Shown piece after piece: positions 62,568 through 64,000 of a stretch of 64,000 nt of DNA (its first letter is position 1; the number at the start of each line of letters is the position of its first letter). The notes under the pieces were generated by a model. The model ran no database searches. It worked only from the letters and a program-made list of their open reading frames with translations, and was not told the DNA's origin. Where the stretch lies: positions 1-64,000 of the forward strand of contig NZ_FNIG01000008.1 in the NCBI RefSeq assembly GCF_900103915.1. Reading direction: 5' to 3'. The position numbers were made by a program, and so were the translations under genes. This stretch comes from Tenuibacillus multivorans (GTDB taxonomy: Bacteria > Bacillota > Bacilli > Bacillales > Alkalibacillaceae).

Positions 62568-62924
62568 TTGATACGGCCTGATCGGCTGCATGAGTCCAAG
62601 TCAATCATAACAAAAAAGAAAGTCGATCAAGATCCAAGCTACCTTGTTACTTATAAGCTATTCCAAAACGGCGCATTAATTGAAGATATCGCTAAAGAAA
62701 GGGATTATACCATCAGCACTATTGAAAAACATCTATTAAAAGCGCATAAAAACGGGTATGAAGTCAATTGGGATCTATTATTTACTGGTGAGGCCAAGGA
62801 AATAATCCTAAATCAGATACCTGATGAACCCGACATTAAACTGAAGCCGATTAAAGAACAATTACCCGATGAAATTAGCTACTCCATGATTAAAGCCGTA
62901 TTAGCTAAGCATGAGATAATTTAG
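62568..62924 (+). CDS. HTH_40 (YpbB C-terminal-like) domain protein, possibly truncated
   Basis: The 118 codons encode a helix-turn-helix unit (YKLFQNGALIEDIAKERDYTISTIEKHLLKAHKNG) like the HTH_40 domain found at the C-terminus of RecQ/YpbB-type proteins. The frame begins right after a TAA, the first candidate start is TTG with no ribosome site, and no in-frame ATG exists before codon 107. It is therefore probably the surviving C-terminal part of a larger gene. The C-terminal end looks complete. Confidence 0.55.
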   Translation: MIRPDRLHESKSIITKKKVDQDPSYLVTYKLFQNGALIEDIAKERDYTISTIEKHLLKAHKNGYEVNWDLLFTGEAKEIILNQIPDEPDIKLKPIKEQLPDEISYSMIKAVLAKHEII

Positions 62925-62984
62925 ATTATCGTACGAACAAGGCCAGCAGACCCCTTTGGAGTTATTGTGAGATAAAATTCAAAT

Positions 62985-63010
62985 GGGAGCTTGGATTTTA
63001 ATCCAAGCCC
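62985..63010 (+). terminator. Hairpin between convergent genes
   Basis: GGGAGCTTGGATT pairs with AATCCAAGCCC, with a flanking A/T-rich tract on both sides; termination in either direction is possible. Confidence 0.6.
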
Positions 63011-63021
63011 ATTTACTCCAA

Positions 63022-63150
63022 CTAAGTTTCTGATAACAATTTCATTGCTTTAGAAACATGATCTTTATGAACTAACACACTGCATGTTGACTGAATAGGT
63101 ACGCTTTGACGAAGGGGAGGAGTTTTAAGATGACAACGCACTCCATAACG
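63022..63150 (-). pseudogene. C-terminal fragment resembling DUF3343 (putative Se/S carrier)
   Basis: Immediately after the thiF stop, and in the same frame, 42 codons run to a TAG without their own start: YGVRCHLKTPPLRQS, then VPIQSTCSVLVHKDHV and SKAMKLLSE. The pattern, a short P-P/P-R segment then S-x-C, resembles the C-terminal half of DUF3343 small proteins, annotated in databases as putative Se/S carriers. Its N-terminal half is missing, so it is probably a remnant. The family match is from memory of motifs. Confidence 0.4.
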
Positions 63151-64000
63151 CTAACCAAGAATTTGATGATAGAGTTTTTTAGCTTCTTTAATATCACTGA
63201 TGCCATGGATTAACACACGGCCATCCTTAAAAAAGACCATCCGATTATCATTGTAAGAATAAGAGACTAAGAATGGATTGTGTTCGACTTTACCGCCCTT
63301 TCGATTTAGAAAATGGACTAACTCATCTAAGTTTCTATTAACCTTTTGCGGTGGCCGAATTTGGACCGTGTCCCTCCCACAAAGCACAGTCGTTTTCGTC
63401 TGATTATGATAGGACAAATACGGATAAGTAGGATGTTGACCACATGAAGCACAATCATCTTGCTTCATTTGACTAACATCAATGGATGATTGTTCATTTT
63501 TCCATAAATCAAAATAGACGAGTTTATGTCGTAATGAATCATGATTGTCTGTTAGGACTTTTAAAGCCTCGGCTGTTTGATACGCGACAACCATATGAAC
63601 AGCTGGTGCAATAACACCAACGGTATCACATGTTGCGCCACCTAGTGGTATCGTCTGAAGCAAACAATTTAGACAAGGTGTCTTTCCTGGAATAATGGTA
63701 TAGCTCAGTCCATAGCTACTAACACAACCGCCGTAAATCCAGGGAATACGATGCTTTTCAGCCACATCATTAATCATGAAGCGTATATCAAAATTATCGG
63801 TGGCATCGATGATTAAATCGACGCCATTTAATAATTGCTCCATGTCTTCTGGCGTCACATCCATAATATGAGCATCAATTTCCACAGATGAATTAATTTC
63901 TTGTAATCGATTTTTTGCCGCAATAGCCTTAGGAACGTGGTTTAAAGCATGCTGCTCCGTATAAAGCTGCTGCCGTTGTAGGTTACTTTCTTCAACATAG
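63151..64000 (-). CDS. thiF: ThiF/MoeB-family sulfur-carrier adenylyltransferase, 5' end outside window
   Basis: The frame enters from the right edge (VEESNLQRQQLYTEQHALNH) and runs to a TAG at 63151. The E1-like core has DLIIDATDNFDIRFMIND, the Cys pairs CLNCLLQ and CASCGQ that bind structural zinc, and the ATP-site continuation. The C-terminal extension (GRVLIHGISDIKEAKKLYHQILG) resembles B. subtilis ThiF. It adenylates the C-terminus of ThiS for thiazole synthesis; MoeB function is the alternative. The N-terminal Gly loop lies outside. Confidence 0.9.
   Translation of the reverse strand, partial: YVEESNLQRQQLYTEQHALNHVPKAIAAKNRLQEINSSVEIDAHIMDVTPEDMEQLLNGVDLIIDATDNFDIRFMINDVAEKHRIPWIYGGCVSSYGLSYTIIPGKTPCLNCLLQTIPLGGATCDTVGVIAPAVHMVVAYQTAEALKVLTDNHDSLRHKLVYFDLWKNEQSSIDVSQMKQDDCASCGQHPTYPYLSYHNQTKTTVLCGRDTVQIRPPQKVNRNLDELVHFLNRKGGKVEHNPFLVSYSYNDNRMVFFKDGRVLIHGISDIKEAKKLYHQILG

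Noticed and set aside
1-64000. Prophage, integrative element or biosynthetic gene cluster
   Set aside because: No integrase, phage structural genes, attachment-site pair or large synthase genes were found; gene content is ordinary chromosomal.

Overview
The window looks like a chromosomal segment of an endospore-forming, low-GC, probably halotolerant member of the Bacillaceae. The evidence is: spore genes (a SpoVIF-like protein, a YjcZ-type microprotein, a YqfQ/VrrA-like coat protein), the des-desK-desR cold-sensing cassette, an argS gene behind a T-box, a TPP riboswitch, a BCCT osmolyte carrier, many acidic proteins and strong AGGAGG ribosome binding sites. There is no prophage, integron or CRISPR array. 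The only clear mobile element is an IS256-type insertion sequence cut by the left edge.

Layout. 1-6.6 kb: IS256 end, a lipoprotein serpin, a hydrolase, a methyltransferase, T-box-argS and a secreted CAP-domain protein. 6.8-16 kb: a two-subunit Na+/solute symporter, membrane proteins, a second CAP protein, a zinc phospholipase-C-like protein, an MFS carrier and a TPR-like protein. 15.8-19.6 kb: a TPP-riboswitch-controlled thiamine-precursor ABC importer. 19.6-28.1 kb: the AprX protease, NUDIX, FAD oxidoreductase and SLAP genes, then des-desKR. 28-34.3 kb: hydrolases, NagZ and a group of sporulation genes. 34.3-39.5 kb: a sulfur/persulfide cluster resembling B. subtilis yrkD-J and S. aureus cst (CstR-like repressor, TusA, DsrE, two rhodaneses, rhodanese-MBL persulfide dioxygenase, TauE exporter, DUF302 protein, thioredoxin). 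39.7-47.8 kb: tRNA-Ala, an ArsR/SRPBCC pair, an MMPL transporter with TetR, and guaC. 47.8-64 kb: a repeat-rich spacer, BCCT, an ABC exporter with a LytTR regulator, M23 and HAD proteins, TetR/MFS efflux, a luciferase-like oxidoreductase, a SNF2 helicase and thiF.

The most striking observation is the thioredoxin at the end of the sulfur cluster. Its first active-site cysteine codon (W-C-P-G-C) is replaced by an in-frame UGA, the rest of the gene is intact, and an 8-bp hairpin with a GGU loop lies 23 nt downstream of the UGA, as expected for a bacterial SECIS element. It may therefore be a selenoprotein. A nonsense mutation is the alternative, because no Sec machinery lies in the window. Five near-identical ATACCC-N4-GGTAT palindromes in front of the sulfur genes look like CstR operators.

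Other points of note are a TetR gene whose only plausible start is a non-AUG codon, a catalytically degenerate ABC ATPase fused to a LytTR domain, a SRPBCC-PDZ gene broken by one frameshift, several gene remnants, two intergenic arrays with the same exact 21-bp period but different 7-nt cores, an inverted-repeat-rich spacer at 48 kb and a MITE-like element at 9.4 kb.
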